Assembly (NCBI GenBank): GCA_030916565.1
Contig: JAUPWL010000006.1
Span: forward strand, 1-33,488
DNA length: 33,488 nucleotides
Reading direction: 5' to 3'
Origin: Patescibacteria group bacterium
GTDB lineage: Bacteria; Patescibacteriota; Saccharimonadia; Saccharimonadales; Saccharimonadaceae
Shown: positions 17,868 through 26,910 of the stretch, one piece after another
Layout of the letters: every line of letters begins with the position of its first letter
Numbering within the stretch: position 1 is the stretch's first letter
The notes under the pieces: model-generated
Database searches by the model: none
Told to the model about the DNA's origin: nothing
Seen by the model: only the letters and a program-made list of their open reading frames with translations
Position numbers and translations under genes: made by a program

Positions 17868-19235
17868 CTACTCTACTCCTCTTAATACTTCTGCGGGTCG
17901 AATGCGAGCGATGAACCACGCTGGTAGCGCACTGCCGATAATAGCAATGACAAACGTCAATCCTATACCCGATGCGATCGTGGCGGGTGTGACGCTGCTC
18001 GTGATAGCTTGCAGGCCACGTTGTGCAGTGCCGCCGAATTGTCCAACTGGTCCTCGGAAACCTCCACCAGGACCACTAGGTCGCGTCACGGATGATGTGC
18101 TGTTTGACTGTGCGTCGACCAAACCTTTGGTAATTGATCCACTGACTGCGACGCCCAGTCCGAGACCGATAACACCACCAATCACGGTGAGTGTCAGTGC
18201 TTCGGTCATGAATTGTGTTATGACCTTGATGTTGGTGCCGCCAATGGCTTTGATAACACCGATTTCACGTTTGCGCTCACGAACAATCATTGTCATTGTC
18301 AGCAGAACAATGACAGCTGATGCAATTGTTGCGCCAACGACGCCGCTGGTTGCCAGGTTGCTGATACTTGCGAGTGTTGTCACGCTCGTTTGGGCGCGTT
18401 CTTGTTCGCTAGTAATGTCGACAGTGCTGCCGAGTGATGATTTGAGGCTGCTGACAACTGTCGCGACATTGTCGCTACTGTCGGCATTGACCACGAGCGA
18501 TGTCACTGCGCCTGTCTGATCGGTTAATTTTTGGAGCGTTGCTAGCGGGACGATCATGCCGCTGTCTTGGAATCTATTATCGGTTTTGAATATACCTTTG
18601 ACGGTGAACGTCTGGCCATATGCAGTAAATGTACTACCTACTTTGAGATTATTCTTGGTTGCCAGATCCGTTCCGACAAGTGCCTGGTTATCGTTTGCGT
18701 GACCGTCGATCGTTATACCCGGACTAATGGTTAGTGTTCCGCCGTTTGGTGCGACGCTATTTGCATCAGTTGTGCCGGTGACGGTTGTCCGCGGTGTCGG
18801 CAGTGTGCGGGATGAACCCGATGACGATTCCATGCCTGCGGGTGGCATCGGCATGTCGCTCGAACCCTCGAATCGCTGCGCACGCATACCGAACGATCCC
18901 AATTCTAACGATGGGGTCAGATTGGTGTCAGTTGTGCCTAGTTGGTCGGTTAATGTACTGACCGTGCTGGCAACATGTGTTGTTTTGCTGACGGTTGCTA
19001 CCTGAGCTGCAGTCAATGGATCACCGCCTCCGGCGAACCCATTAATACCGGCCGGACGAACAGTGATGCCAGTTGCTGCTGTTTGTTTGACCTGGTTAAT
19101 TTTTGTTTCAACACCTGCTTTGGCAGCAAGCATCGCGACGATCAGCCCGATGCTTATTGCCAACATGATCACAATTGCTCCTGCGCGTAGTGGGCTACGT
19201 ACTGCGCCGCGCATGCCGCGTGTGATGACGTTCAT
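17868..19235 (-). CDS. ABC transporter permease (MacB/FtsX-like)
   Basis: N-terminal TM, large extracytoplasmic MacB_PCD-like region, three C-terminal TMs with RERKREIGVIKAIGGTN. Confidence 0.93.
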   Translation of the reverse strand: MNVITRGMRGAVRSPLRAGAIVIMLAISIGLIVAMLAAKAGVETKINQVKQTAATGITVRPAGINGFAGGGDPLTAAQVATVSKTTHVASTVSTLTDQLGTTDTNLTPSLELGSFGMRAQRFEGSSDMPMPPAGMESSSGSSRTLPTPRTTVTGTTDANSVAPNGGTLTISPGITIDGHANDNQALVGTDLATKNNLKVGSTFTAYGQTFTVKGIFKTDNRFQDSGMIVPLATLQKLTDQTGAVTSLVVNADSSDNVATVVSSLKSSLGSTVDITSEQERAQTSVTTLASISNLATSGVVGATIASAVIVLLTMTMIVRERKREIGVIKAIGGTNIKVITQFMTEALTLTVIGGVIGLGLGVAVSGSITKGLVDAQSNSTSSVTRPSGPGGGFRGPVGQFGGTAQRGLQAITSSVTPATIASGIGLTFVIAIIGSALPAWFIARIRPAEVLRGVE

Positions 19236-19295
19236 AGTTTTCTCCTATTATGTTTGCTAACGGAGTAACTATAGAACTGATAACTGATATTTGTC

Positions 19296-20294
19296 TTAGC
19301 TTTTGCGAAATAGCGGCAAAACGACGCGAAAAGTTGTTTCACCTTTTGTGCTCGATACTTGTAATTCGCCACGATGGAGTTCAACGATTTCTTTGGCGAG
19401 TGACAGACCTAGACCCGCTCCGCCTTTGCTGCGTGATTCATCGGCACGATAGAAGCGATCGAATATTCGTGGTAATTTATTGGCAGGAATACCGGCGCCG
19501 CCATTGCTGATTGAAAAACGTGCTTGTTTGCCATGGACGCTGATGCTTGCTGTGATTCTCGATTTGGCTGGACTGTATTTCAGTGCGTTATCAACAAGGA
19601 TAGTGAACAGCTCTTCGATGCTCGCCTGGTTGGCGCGGATGTAGGTTGAACTTTTGGGCAGGGTCAATTTTATACGCTCAGCGTTTTTGTCGTAGCGCTG
19701 GACGACTTCTTCGGCGACAGTATTGGCGTCAACCTTTCCAAAATCCAGGCTACTGTAATCCATGCGCGATAGCTGCAATAAAGTAGTTGAAAGTGTTGTT
19801 AGCCGATCGACTTCTTCCAGGTTGCTTTGGAGGATCTCATGCATTTCCGTTTTGGATATTTTGGGGTCGCTGAGAGCAAGCTCTAGTTCGGCCTTCATCG
19901 CTGCCAGTGGTGTCCGCAGTTCATGACTGGCATCACTCGTGAATCGTGACTGTGCTTCGTGCGCTTGTTCCAATTGGTGGAGTGTTCGACGAGCCAGCAG
20001 ATAACTGAGTGCACCACCACCCAACAGAATTAACAGGTTCACATATGCAAGCGTGAACATAATATTACGGTCGGCGGTTGATCGCTGTCCATCGCGAAAC
20101 GCAGAAAACAGTCGATGATTCGGCGATGTATACGGTGCCATGTCGGGCTGCTCGAACCGCTCTTGGAATTCGCCAAGCCTGCTACTCAGCTCATCAGAAG
20201 TTACTTTGTAGATGGCAGCACTAAATAACAGACTGATACTCATCAGAATCAGCAGATACCAGGCGGTTAATTTGAGTGTTGCCGAGTGAAACAT
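19296..20294 (-). CDS. sensor histidine kinase
   Basis: Two TMs, SRFTSDASHELRTPLAAMKAELE H-box, DNALKYSP N-box, GGAGLGLSLAKEIVELH G-box. Confidence 0.95.
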   Translation of the reverse strand: MFHSATLKLTAWYLLILMSISLLFSAAIYKVTSDELSSRLGEFQERFEQPDMAPYTSPNHRLFSAFRDGQRSTADRNIMFTLAYVNLLILLGGGALSYLLARRTLHQLEQAHEAQSRFTSDASHELRTPLAAMKAELELALSDPKISKTEMHEILQSNLEEVDRLTTLSTTLLQLSRMDYSSLDFGKVDANTVAEEVVQRYDKNAERIKLTLPKSSTYIRANQASIEELFTILVDNALKYSPAKSRITASISVHGKQARFSISNGGAGIPANKLPRIFDRFYRADESRSKGGAGLGLSLAKEIVELHRGELQVSSTKGETTFRVVLPLFRKS

Positions 20295-20348
20295 AATCTT
20301 AGTGTAAGTGTAATGCCTTATAATACCCTGAGTGCTACAGGGATCAGG

Positions 20349-21020
20349 CTAGGCTTCGATTTTGTATCCAAAACCACGGACGGTTTTGATGAGTTGTTTG
20401 TCGAATGGTTCGTCGACTTTAGCACGGAGGTATTTTACGTAGACTTCGACCGTGTTTAGTAGGATGTCTGCGTCGTAATCCCAAACATGGGCAACGATCG
20501 TTTCTTTGCTGGATGGACGTCCCTGGTTGCGCAGCAAATATTCGAGCAACGCAAATTCTTTGCTTGTTAGATTGATTTCTTTGCCACCACGCGTGACGCG
20601 GAATGTTGTTGTGTCGAGTTCGAGGTCGTCGGCCTTGAGTACCGTTCCTTGTTGTTCAGGTGGACGGCGTAGGAGTGCACGAACACGCGCCAATAGTTCG
20701 GCGAGTGCAAATGGTTTGACGAGATAATCGTCGGCGCCGCTGTCCAGACCGCGAGTTTTGTCTGCGGTAGTGCCGAGGGCAGTTAGCAGTAATACTGGTG
20801 TGTGAATCTTGGCTTCGCGCATACCGGTCACGATGCCGATGCCGTCGTGACTACCGGGAATCATACGGTCAATAATCGCCACATCGTATGGTTCTGTTGT
20901 TGCCATAGCGAAACCTTCATCGCCATCATAGGCGACGTCTACGGCGTAATTTTCTTGCTCTAGTGCTCGTGCGACAGCTCGTGCTATTTTGTGCTCATCT
21001 TCAACAACTAGTATTCTCAT
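20349..21020 (-). CDS. OmpR-family response regulator
   Basis: MRILVVEDEHKIARAVARALEQE, AIIDRMIP, DDYLVKPFALAELLARVRALLRR, winged-helix C-terminus ending TVRGFGYKIEA. Confidence 0.96.
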   Translation of the reverse strand: MRILVVEDEHKIARAVARALEQENYAVDVAYDGDEGFAMATTEPYDVAIIDRMIPGSHDGIGIVTGMREAKIHTPVLLLTALGTTADKTRGLDSGADDYLVKPFALAELLARVRALLRRPPEQQGTVLKADDLELDTTTFRVTRGGKEINLTSKEFALLEYLLRNQGRPSSKETIVAHVWDYDADILLNTVEVYVKYLRAKVDEPFDKQLIKTVRGFGYKIEA

Positions 21021-21096
21021 ATTTATATGATACTCCCGTTAGCTTATAAAAAGCTGTTAGAAAGCCCACTCTCAGTACTGTTCAACAGATGAGAGA

Positions 21097-21435
21097 TTAG
21101 GCGTTATTTGGCTGTAGTTTCGGGTATTTGCTGCTCCATTCCTGCATAGACTGCAGAACTGGCAAAAGGTCACTGCCTTTTTCTGTCAGCTTGTATACGC
21201 TGCGTGTACCTTCGTCGGTTTGCACTTTGCGTATGATACCTTCGGATTCCAATTGCTCTAATCGCGAGCAAAGGGTGCGAGGGTTAATACCCCCGACAAG
21301 ATCCTGCATTTGGCAAAACCGGACAGATTCTTCGTTGATGAATGCACGCAACAATAATGGCGTCCACTTGTTGCCAAGTATCGCCGTCGCACTATCCACA
21401 CAACCGATTGTTCCATGGGCGATTTTCATATCCAT
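21097..21435 (-). CDS. HxlR-family transcriptional regulator
   Basis: MDMKIAHGTIGCVDSATAILGNKWTPLLLRAF...GGINPRTLCSRLEQLESEGIIRKV: HxlR wHTH pattern. Confidence 0.88.
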   Translation of the reverse strand: MDMKIAHGTIGCVDSATAILGNKWTPLLLRAFINEESVRFCQMQDLVGGINPRTLCSRLEQLESEGIIRKVQTDEGTRSVYKLTEKGSDLLPVLQSMQEWSSKYPKLQPNNA

Positions 21436-21465
21436 TACTATACATCTGAAAGTGTTATTTAGCAA

Positions 21466-22518
21466 TTATTGCACGCGCAATTTTGCTGTCGTGTTAAACG
21501 TAAACGCCGGCATGCGTTTAATGTTCAAACGTGAGTTGATGCGGTACGAAACATACTGGGTGGAATCGTCGTCAAATGGCATTGATGCTACCAGTCGGAA
21601 TCGTCCAGAATCGACATCTACCCCTACGCCATTAATGCGTCCGACAATTGGGACTTTTGGATTGACACGGTAGGTCAACGTATCGCCGTCATCGTCTTCG
21701 TATTCAGCATAGGTCGCGCCACTGATTTCGTAAAGGATTTCTTTTTTGATATCCAGGGCACGATTGACGTATTCATTCAGTGAATCACGGACGTCGTCAT
21801 CAACGAATAGCGCGATCGCCTTTTTCATATTAATTTTACCCAGGTTGCGGATAGATTCGGTTAGTGACTCGCTGTTGTAGAGTGCTTCATCGATGTTGTA
21901 CATCAGATCATCGCTCAGATAATGGTCTAAAAGTTCGTAGTTGATTTCTTTAGGCGGGAATTGCAGTTCGGCGCTGGCACTTCCATCGATTGGGAGGTAT
22001 AGCTGACTGGTTTTGTAGATACCGCCTGCTTCTGTCGTTCGAACGATTGGTTCAATTTGCGTCAGGACGCCGTGGTAGATGCTGAATTTGCGGTCGCTCT
22101 CTGGGTCGTACAGCGCATAGTAGCCCAGTGACGTTGCGATACGCTGTTCGACTGGTGTCCATTCCTCGACTAACGCTTCTTTCGAAATAGATTTAGGGTC
22201 ATCCTCGATTAAACGGTGGTTGAGGCTGCGTGATTTGACGAGTCCGGTGACGATAACATCGGCGTTCATATGATTGCAGTGTTGATCCAGGCGCGAGATT
22301 GTTTTAGCAACGGTGCCGCTGACCTCGTCGGAATCTTCTTCACCGGCCTCCATGGATTCAAAATATTCGTTCAGGAAATCTTCGGCTATTCGTGCCTCTT
22401 GATGTGCGTCCTCAATAGGATTATGTGGTTTTGCCAGCGCAGCAGCCAGAGCTGCTTCGACGTTTTTCGCGTCGATGTCGTTGTCGCTATTATCTTGGGG
22501 CGGCAAAATCTCACTCAT
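21466..22518 (-). CDS. hypothetical protein, acidic N-terminus
   Basis: 350-aa uninterrupted ORF; no recognised family. Confidence 0.7.
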   Translation of the reverse strand: MSEILPPQDNSDNDIDAKNVEAALAAALAKPHNPIEDAHQEARIAEDFLNEYFESMEAGEEDSDEVSGTVAKTISRLDQHCNHMNADVIVTGLVKSRSLNHRLIEDDPKSISKEALVEEWTPVEQRIATSLGYYALYDPESDRKFSIYHGVLTQIEPIVRTTEAGGIYKTSQLYLPIDGSASAELQFPPKEINYELLDHYLSDDLMYNIDEALYNSESLTESIRNLGKINMKKAIALFVDDDVRDSLNEYVNRALDIKKEILYEISGATYAEYEDDDGDTLTYRVNPKVPIVGRINGVGVDVDSGRFRLVASMPFDDDSTQYVSYRINSRLNIKRMPAFTFNTTAKLRVQ

Positions 22519-22583
22519 AGTGGGCTAATAGTATACTCCTCGACACTTTTTTGCAATAGGGGTCGTCATCTGACGATTGTAGT

Positions 22584-22612
22584 TTGACCAATATTACGCT
22601 ATAGTTTATAAT
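22584..22612 (+). promoter_or_regulatory. near-consensus sigma70 promoter
   Basis: TTGACC, 17-nt spacer, TATAAT, upstream of the 22652 ORF. Confidence 0.75.
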
Positions 22613-22651
22613 AAAATATATTCATATATAACTACGAAGGGAATATGAATA

Positions 22652-22939
22652 ATGTCGTTATCAGCGGTAAAAGACATTGGCCGCGCCGTCGTTGACACGT
22701 GTGTCAACAGTGGGGCCAAGATCGCTATCGCGGCGTCGAATGTGGTTGATCACATCATCGCATCACGACCGATCCACCGACTGAAAGTTAGTCGGCGGCA
22801 TCTCAAGCACAGGCTATTCGGTCTGACACCACCGCGCCCGCACACTATTTATATTTATATGTTGCGTCTATTCAAAAACTACCCTCGAGAGACCACTTTC
22901 GCCGTGTTGGGTATAACACGGCTTGCGTTACGCCTTTAG
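22652..22939 (+). CDS. small basic hypothetical protein (95 aa)
   Basis: ORF with GAAGGGA SD-like sequence and a strong promoter; its 3' end overlaps an inverted repeat. Confidence 0.5.
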   Translation: MSLSAVKDIGRAVVDTCVNSGAKIAIAASNVVDHIIASRPIHRLKVSRRHLKHRLFGLTPPRPHTIYIYMLRLFKNYPRETTFAVLGITRLALRL

Positions 22940-22969
22940 TCTCTCTTGGGTAGTTTTTGAATGTGCAAC
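22861..22969. repeat. long imperfect inverted repeat enclosing a nested hairpin
   Basis: gttgc..attcaaaaactaccc.tc.gagagac (22861-22893) versus gtctctc.tt.gggtagtttttgaat..gcaac (22939-22969); inner hairpin ccgtgtt-gggtat-aacacgg (22902-22921). Confidence 0.85.
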
Positions 22970-22977
22970 GATTCTTT

Positions 22978-23223
22978 CTAGTTGATGCCAACCAATGTCC
23001 ATGTACCGCCGCGGTTGTCGCTGCGCAAGTGGAATGTTCGGAACCCATCGCTCATAGCGAGGATCTGTAAAAATTGGTTACCCTTTTTGACGGTTGTACG
23101 CAGTCCGCCACCAATAAAGTCGATATGGCGACCTTGGTATTCCATCGTGCGTGGAATCGCGCGGAGGTCGCGGCCGAATCCCATGCTGAGTATTGTTACA
23201 GGTACGTTGATTTGAGTAGTCAT
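22978..23223 (-). CDS. small hypothetical protein (81 aa)
   Basis: MTTQINVPVTILSMGFGRD... with AAGGAA SD-like sequence upstream. Confidence 0.55.
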   Translation of the reverse strand: MTTQINVPVTILSMGFGRDLRAIPRTMEYQGRHIDFIGGGLRTTVKKGNQFLQILAMSDGFRTFHLRSDNRGGTWTLVGIN

Positions 23224-23539
23224 TTCCTTATTCCCCTTTTGGATAAAAATCATTTGAAATTAGTGAAAAACCGGCAGTGGCCAGTTGCGGATTTTATTGG
23301 GGAACTACATTGGCTGACAGATTCTACCGCTTGATCTGTTGTAACGCTTTTGTAGTTAGTGAACCGTTTGGTAACGGCGATTGTATATAAAGTCTGCGGG
23401 TGGAAAGATGAGAAACCTCACCAGTACTCGCATGACTATCATTATTATGCTCCCGCCTATCGGGGCTGGTCAATACCGCTTGTACTTTTTACAACCCGTC
23501 TCATTTATTACCTCTGTTAATTGTGGTATGATACGGTGA

Positions 23540-24751
23540 ATGACAAAGCCGCTTGAATTTACTATTCACCACCGCCTGGACGGCGCATTGGCACGGACCG
23601 GTACAATCACGACGCCGCACGGGACGATCGAGACTCCGGCGTTTATTCCTGTTGCCACGCGGGCGGCAATGCGTGGTATTACAACCGAACAGCTGACGAG
23701 CACTGGCGCGCAGGCGGCACTGGTCAACGCCTATCATTTATATTTGCGTCCCGGTCACGAGTTGATAGACCGTGCGGGCGGTATCCATACGTTTATGAAC
23801 TGGCAGGGTCCGACGTTTAGCGATAGCGGTGGATTCCAGGTGATGTCACTCGGCGTTGGGTTTAAAAAAGTCGTCGACATGACTGGTGATCGTGCCGAAA
23901 ATGTGACCAAGAAAAAGGACAAACTGGCTTGGATCGACGACGACGGCGTGCGGTTCAAATCGCACCTGGACGGGTCGATGCATACATTCACACCCGAACT
24001 ATCGATGCAGATTCAACACGGTATTGGTGCTGATATCACGTTTGCATTTGACGAACTGACAACATTGCACCATGATTATTACTATCAAATCGAATCGCTC
24101 GACAAACGCACGCATCCGTGGGCAGAGCGTAGTCTGGCAGAGCACAAACGTCTGAACGCTGAACGGTCCCATCGCCCTCCGCAGGCGCTGTTCGGTGTTA
24201 TTCAGGGTGCCGATCACGAAGATCTTCGTCGCAAGAGTGCCAAGTTCCTCGGGTCCATGGATTTTGACGGATTTGGTTTGGGTGGCGCACTGCGCAAAGA
24301 AAACATTGGTGAGATTGTCCGATGGATGAACGAGGAACTGCCAGACGATAAACCACGTCATATGTTGGGCATCAGCGAACCAGATGATATTTTCGCCTGC
24401 ATCGAAAACGGCGCCGATACGTTTGATTGCGTATCCCCTGCCCGTGTGGCGCGCAACGGTGCACTCTATACGCGTTATGGCCGAGTCAATGTCACGCGGT
24501 CGCAGTACAAAGATGACTTTACGCCGTTTGATGCTGACTGTGATTGTTATACTTGCCAACATTACACGTCGGCCTATTTGCACCATTTGTTCAATGCCGA
24601 TGAACTATTGTCCAAGACTCTCTCAACAATTCACAACGAACGGTTTATCGTGCGTCTGGTCGACGATATTCGTGCGTCGATTGCTGACGGAACATTTTTT
24701 GCATTTAAACAGCGATTTTTGGCTGATTATTATTCTAAAAAACAAGCATAA
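23540..24751 (+). CDS. tgt: queuine/preQ1 tRNA-ribosyltransferase
   Basis: TPAFIPVATRAAMRGIT, NAYHLYLRPG, FSDSGGFQVMSLG, FGVIQGADHEDLRRKSA, CDCYTCQHYTSAYLHHLF zinc motif. Confidence 0.96.
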   Translation: MTKPLEFTIHHRLDGALARTGTITTPHGTIETPAFIPVATRAAMRGITTEQLTSTGAQAALVNAYHLYLRPGHELIDRAGGIHTFMNWQGPTFSDSGGFQVMSLGVGFKKVVDMTGDRAENVTKKKDKLAWIDDDGVRFKSHLDGSMHTFTPELSMQIQHGIGADITFAFDELTTLHHDYYYQIESLDKRTHPWAERSLAEHKRLNAERSHRPPQALFGVIQGADHEDLRRKSAKFLGSMDFDGFGLGGALRKENIGEIVRWMNEELPDDKPRHMLGISEPDDIFACIENGADTFDCVSPARVARNGALYTRYGRVNVTRSQYKDDFTPFDADCDCYTCQHYTSAYLHHLFNADELLSKTLSTIHNERFIVRLVDDIRASIADGTFFAFKQRFLADYYSKKQA

Positions 24752-24772
24752 GCATATGATATAATGAGTCGT

Positions 24773-25096
24773 ATGAATACGATTCTTTTGACGACGCATA
24801 TTATAGCAATGGTTGCATCGATGGCATTGATGCTTGGTGCAGTTATCTGGGCGTTACGTGGCCATACCGGCGCAGTACGCATGGCAACGGTCGGTATGAT
24901 GGCAACTGCTGTCGGTACAGTGTCAGGTGCTATATTGCTGTTCTACGCACCATTGCTCATCCAGTGTGTGGAATTGACTGTCTATCTGGCAGGAACGATC
25001 GCCCTGTATACGTTTGGATTCGGCAGCGGATTTGCTGACAACGCACGTTTGGTTCGCCGTCCGCAAACTGTTGATGCTTATGATGATATGGTATAA
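24773..25096 (+). CDS. small multi-pass membrane protein
   Basis: MNTILLTTHIIAMVASMALMLGAVIWAL...; ATG 24773 lies 7 nt after an extended -10 TGATATAAT. Confidence 0.65.
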   Translation: MNTILLTTHIIAMVASMALMLGAVIWALRGHTGAVRMATVGMMATAVGTVSGAILLFYAPLLIQCVELTVYLAGTIALYTFGFGSGFADNARLVRRPQTVDAYDDMV

Positions 25097-25106
25097 TTCT
25101 TAAGAA

Positions 25107-26222
25107 ATGAGAACACGAATTGACATCGAAACGCAGACGTTTGTCCGGTTTTGGTTGGTCGTTATCGGTTTTGCTTTGGCGGCGTTGGCAATCTATAGCG
25201 CCCGTGACGCACTGGTGATTCTTGGTGTCGCTTTCTTTTTGGCACTGGCATTGAACAAACCCGTCAGTACGCTCGCGAAATATCTGCCCGGCAAGAGCCG
25301 CGTCGGTGGCACTGCCATCGCATTTATTATCGTCGTTGCATTACTCGGCGGCTTTTTGCTACTCGTCGTTCCGCCTGTCGTTGAACAAACAGCCAAAGTG
25401 GCCGGATCGGTTCCTGCACTTGTCGATCAGGCACAGACGCAGTGGCACGGACTGTCGAATTTGGCAGAACGCTATAGGCTAGAGACACAGTTCAATCAAG
25501 CACTCGATTCGATCAAGAGCCACGCGACCGATTGGGCGACGAACTGGGCAAGCAATATCGGTGCTGGTGTTGTCGGCAGTGTTGGATCGGTATTCGGATT
25601 CTTTACCGCGGCATTTTTGACACTTGTGCTGTCATTCTTGATGTTGATCGAAGCACCGCGCGTATTGAAATTCATCTGGGGTGCCTATAGTGACGAAGAC
25701 ACAATGCACTACCACAAAAAACTCGCATCGCGTATGTATAATGTCGTGACTGGGTATGTCACCGGCCAGCTGACTGTGTCGGCGATTGATGGTTTCTTTG
25801 CCGGAGTCACTGTATTTATCCTTAGCTGGATATTCAATATCCCGCACAACTTGGCGCTGCCTGCTGCAGTTCTTTGTTTCTTGTTATCACTTATCCCAAT
25901 GTTCGGTGCTACGATCGCTGGTGTGATTGTTGCTATCCTGCTGGCGTTTAATGATGTCACGGCCGCCCTGGTATTCGGCGTTTACTTTGTCATTTACCAG
26001 CAGATCGAAAATAACTTTATTTCACCGACCGTTCAATCGAAAACGGTTGAACTGTCTGCGCTAGCGGTACTTGCTTCTGTTACGATTGGACTTTACCTGT
26101 TTGGTATCGTTGGTGGTATTATCTCGATTCCTATCGCCGGATGCGTAAAAGTTCTGGTCGAAGATTACCTGGAACGCAAGAAACAACGCCATGCTCGACA
26201 CCACGCTGTCGAAAAGATTTAG
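25107..26222 (+). CDS. AI-2E family transporter/permease
   Basis: 371-aa protein of the family formerly called UPF0118: PxxEQTAKVAGSVPALVDQAQTQW, C-terminal SLIPMFGATIAGVIVAILLAF, SPTVQSKTVELSALAVLASVTIGLYLFGIVGGIISIPIAG. Confidence 0.92.
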   Translation: MRTRIDIETQTFVRFWLVVIGFALAALAIYSARDALVILGVAFFLALALNKPVSTLAKYLPGKSRVGGTAIAFIIVVALLGGFLLLVVPPVVEQTAKVAGSVPALVDQAQTQWHGLSNLAERYRLETQFNQALDSIKSHATDWATNWASNIGAGVVGSVGSVFGFFTAAFLTLVLSFLMLIEAPRVLKFIWGAYSDEDTMHYHKKLASRMYNVVTGYVTGQLTVSAIDGFFAGVTVFILSWIFNIPHNLALPAAVLCFLLSLIPMFGATIAGVIVAILLAFNDVTAALVFGVYFVIYQQIENNFISPTVQSKTVELSALAVLASVTIGLYLFGIVGGIISIPIAGCVKVLVEDYLERKKQRHARHHAVEKI

Positions 26223-26243
26223 CATCACTTGCTGATTATGCAG

Positions 26244-26268
26244 ACACCCCTGTCGTTGACAGGGGTGT
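26244..26268 (+). terminator. Rho-independent terminator after the AI-2E gene
   Basis: acacccctgtc-gtt-gacaggggtgtttcg. Confidence 0.8.
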
Positions 26269-26288
26269 TTCGCTGTTGAGTTGTAGGG

Positions 26289-26501
26289 TTAGATGAGCAT
26301 CAGCTGTGTGTTGACGCGACCGTAGGTGTCCTGATCGACGTAGTCCATCAGTTTGAATGCACTGCTGTCGGTCTGACGAGCGATCAGCTCGTCCTTGACG
26401 AAATACGTCATCCAAACATTGGCCTGGGCGGTCCAACCCTCGGGGGTGGTCAACCATTCCTCGTGCGTGACGAAATCGTCCTGGCTGTTATTATCAGCCA
26501 T
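26289..26501 (-). CDS. small acidic hypothetical protein (70 aa)
   Basis: MADNNSQDDFVTHEEWLTTPEGW...; AAGGAG SD; promoter at 26539-26567. Confidence 0.65.
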   Translation of the reverse strand: MADNNSQDDFVTHEEWLTTPEGWTAQANVWMTYFVKDELIARQTDSSAFKLMDYVDQDTYGRVNTQLMLI

Positions 26502-26538
26502 CGAGTTTCTCCTTGTCTCTCAATGTGCGAATATAAAT

Positions 26539-26567
26539 ATTATAGCACAAACGTTATAAATATGCAA
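26539..26567 (-). promoter_or_regulatory. sigma70-like promoter
   Basis: Minus strand TTGCAT, 17 nt, TATAAT (extended TGC) for the 70-aa gene. Confidence 0.7.
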
Positions 26568-26583
26568 TATCTCTAGATAGAAA

Positions 26584-26610
26584 CAACCCCGGCCTGAATG
26601 GCCGGGGTTG
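26584..26610 (-). terminator. terminator hairpin after the 45-aa ORF
   Basis: caaccccggcc-tgaat-ggccggggttg perfect 11-bp stem. Confidence 0.75.
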
Positions 26611-26631
26611 TAAGGTTCGTCGACGCTTGAT

Positions 26632-26769
26632 CTAGCCGCAGCCGATCCAAACGCCTGATTTTCTGAGCTCATTGCGCCGCTGCCAGATCTGTTGCTGCTC
26701 CTGTTCAGGGGTTAGCTTGACGCGGTGATGGGGGTGAATGATTCGCCCAAATAGTTGCGATAACGACAT
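26632..26769 (-). CDS. 45-aa small protein (not in supplied ORF track)
   Basis: MSLSQLFGRIIHPHHRVKLTPEQEQQQIWQRRNELRKSGVWIGCG*; AGGAG SD upstream, consensus promoter at 26847-26875, terminator downstream. Confidence 0.6.
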   Translation of the reverse strand: MSLSQLFGRIIHPHHRVKLTPEQEQQQIWQRRNELRKSGVWIGCG

Positions 26770-26846
26770 GATGACTCCTGCGGTCAAATAGTCGGGTTTG
26801 GGGTACGATAACGCCGCAGTCTCACATTGAGGTTACGGTGAATACC

Positions 26847-26875
26847 ATTATACAACCATAAGTACAATTAGTCAA
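26847..26875 (-). promoter_or_regulatory. near-consensus sigma70 promoter
   Basis: Minus strand TTGACT, 17 nt, TATAAT. Confidence 0.75.
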
Positions 26876-26910
26876 TATCTAACAGCCGAAACTAAGGTAA
26901 GCCCCAGGTG

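Noticed and set aside
17902-18519. 205-aa plus-strand ORF
   Set aside because: Antisense to the ABC permease gene.
22691-22708. gttgacac-gt-gtgtcaac palindrome as an operator
   Set aside because: Inside the 95-aa ORF, single occurrence, no second copy near a promoter; insufficient evidence.
23999-24586. 195-aa minus-strand ORF
   Set aside because: Antisense to tgt, no supporting signals.
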